From Aestuariimicrobium kwangyangense DSM 21549 (GTDB lineage Bacteria; Actinomycetota; Actinomycetes; Propionibacteriales; Propionibacteriaceae): DNA of 64,000 nucleotides. The notes below the pieces were generated by a model that was not told the DNA's origin, made no database searches, and was given only the letters and a program-made list of their open reading frames with translations. Position numbers and translations under genes: made by a program. The DNA is taken from positions 248,001-312,000 of the forward strand of contig NZ_ATXE01000003.1 of assembly GCF_000421525.1 (NCBI RefSeq). Reading direction: 5' to 3'. Positions 63,308 to 64,000 of the stretch are shown here, in pieces. How positions within the stretch are numbered: position 1 is the first letter of the stretch; every line of letters begins with the position of its first letter.

Positions 63308-64000
63308 GTGAAGCTCCTGCTGGACGACCCGGCTGCCATCCTGCCCGGCTCATGGGTGGCCGGTGACCGGGTGGTCACCGGCGCCGAACTCGGCCGTCTT
63401 GTCTCGGAGCGGGCGCGACTGCTGCCCGACTCGCTCGATGGCCGCTGTCTGGTGCATGTGCGGATGGAGCGAACCCTCGATGCCATCATCGGTTACCTCG
63501 CCGTGCTTGAGGCGGGCCACGTGGCGTTGGTGCTGGGCCCCGGGCAGCCCGGACAGGCGGCCAGGACCGAGCAGGTGGTGGCCACCTACCCGGCCGACCT
63601 CGACCTGGTCCCGGGGGGCTTCGACTGGGTGGGGGATCCTCGAGGACCCCGGCACCTGCTGCACCCCGACCTCACGGTGCTGCTGAGCACCTCGGGCAGT
63701 ACCGGGTCCCCCAAACTGGTCAGGCTCTCCCGCGAGAACCTGCGCGCCAATGCCCGGGGCATCGTCGCGGCCCTGGGGCTGACAGCGGACGACCGGGGGA
63801 TCACCTCGCTTCCCCTGCACTACTGCTATGGGCTGTCGGTGCTGCACGCCCACCTCGTGGCCGGGGCCTCGTTGGTGATCGACGACGGGTCGCCGGTCGA
63901 GCCCGAGTTCTGGTCGACGGTGCGTGAACGTGGTGTCACGAACGTGGCGCTGGTGCCGCACTCAGCCCAGTGGCTGGCGGACTCAGCGCTGTTGGACTCC
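63308..64000 (+). CDS. AMP-binding (acyl-adenylating) enzyme, 3' end outside the window
   Basis: The frame is open to the last base; 231 residues are visible. It carries the core of adenylate-forming ligases: the ATP P-loop LLSTSGSTGSPKLVRLSRENL at about 120-140, the preceding GYLAVLEAGHVALVLGPGQPG and the LPLHYCYGLSVLHAHLVAGASL segment. The N-terminus is short, so it could be an acyl-CoA ligase, a fatty-acyl-AMP ligase or the first domain of a larger NRPS-like protein. The GTG at 63308 is probably also the transcription start. The iron box suggests it is repressed when iron is plentiful. Confidence 0.82.
   Translation, partial: MKLLLDDPAAILPGSWVAGDRVVTGAELGRLVSERARLLPDSLDGRCLVHVRMERTLDAIIGYLAVLEAGHVALVLGPGQPGQAARTEQVVATYPADLDLVPGGFDWVGDPRGPRHLLHPDLTVLLSTSGSTGSPKLVRLSRENLRANARGIVAALGLTADDRGITSLPLHYCYGLSVLHAHLVAGASLVIDDGSPVEPEFWSTVRERGVTNVALVPHSAQWLADSALLDS

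Overview
The window is a dense, high-GC chromosomal segment of an actinobacterium. It carries a WhiB2-type regulator, an acyl-CoA carboxylase with the actinobacterial epsilon subunit, DUF3499, DUF3039, TIGR03089 and DUF5719 proteins, and gene orders known from mycobacteria: PNP + phospho-sugar mutase + LpdA-type reductase, and whiB2 / DUF3499 / metallopeptidase-like / manB / SIS protein. The propionyl-CoA-type carboxylase and the general gene set would fit Propionibacteriaceae or a relative, but that placement is inference. I see no rRNA, tRNA, CRISPR array, phage or insertion sequence. No gene-free gap exceeds about 300 bases.

Layout. 1-3.6 kb: two PRC-barrel proteins, an RNase H fused to a SnoaL-like domain, and metG. 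3.7-7.1 kb (minus): a GTGA-coupled trio of DUF2207 membrane protein, uridine-kinase-like ATPase and CPBP protease. 7.3-11.3 kb: purine nucleoside phosphorylase with a phospho-sugar mutase (nucleoside salvage), divergent from an LpdA-like quinone reductase. 11.3-14 kb: a small membrane protein and the biotin carboxylase/BCCP subunit. 14-19.6 kb (minus): a complete peptide/nickel-type ABC importer. 19.8-22.1 kb: an SDR, a lipoprotein and a DUF808 protein. 22.1-28.8 kb: a peptidoglycan-recycling block (AmiE-like serine hydrolase, NagZ, AnmK, a DHA2-type MFS transporter, MurQ). 28.7-32 kb: accD-accE-maf, divergent from birA. 32-34.3 kb: a PH-domain protein, purK and purE. 34.3-38.2 kb: lacZ-type beta-galactosidase plus a PfkB sugar kinase. 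38.3-50.5 kb: envelope genes (two LCP proteins, GT2 enzymes, TIGR03089, manC, whiB2, a 991-aa membrane glycosyltransferase, DUF5719, metallopeptidase-like, DUF3499). 50.6-53.8 kb: manB, Trm112-like, SIS protein, aroQ. 53.9-62.7 kb: DUF3039, an MFS protein, a tail-anchored Ser/Thr kinase, an RDD protein, malQ, an aminotransferase and another MFS protein. 62.7-64 kb: a phosphopantetheinyl transferase, divergent from an adenylate-forming enzyme cut by the window edge, with an iron-box-like palindrome between them.

Themes. (i) Many genes have a TANNNT -10 hexamer ending 6-8 nt before the start codon and no Shine-Dalgarno, which is the layout of leaderless mRNAs. (ii) Operon-internal genes are often coupled by 4-base GTGA/ATGA overlaps. 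(iii) Short tandem repeats (15-18 bp) sit at several gene edges and add low-complexity tails. (iv) Several convergent pairs overlap by 60-110 bp through C-terminal extensions. The best leads for something new are the peptidoglycan-recycling block with an MFS transporter in place of a PTS or recognisable AmpG, and the iron-box-controlled PPTase/ligase pair that probably opens a siderophore or other iron-responsive locus beyond the right edge.
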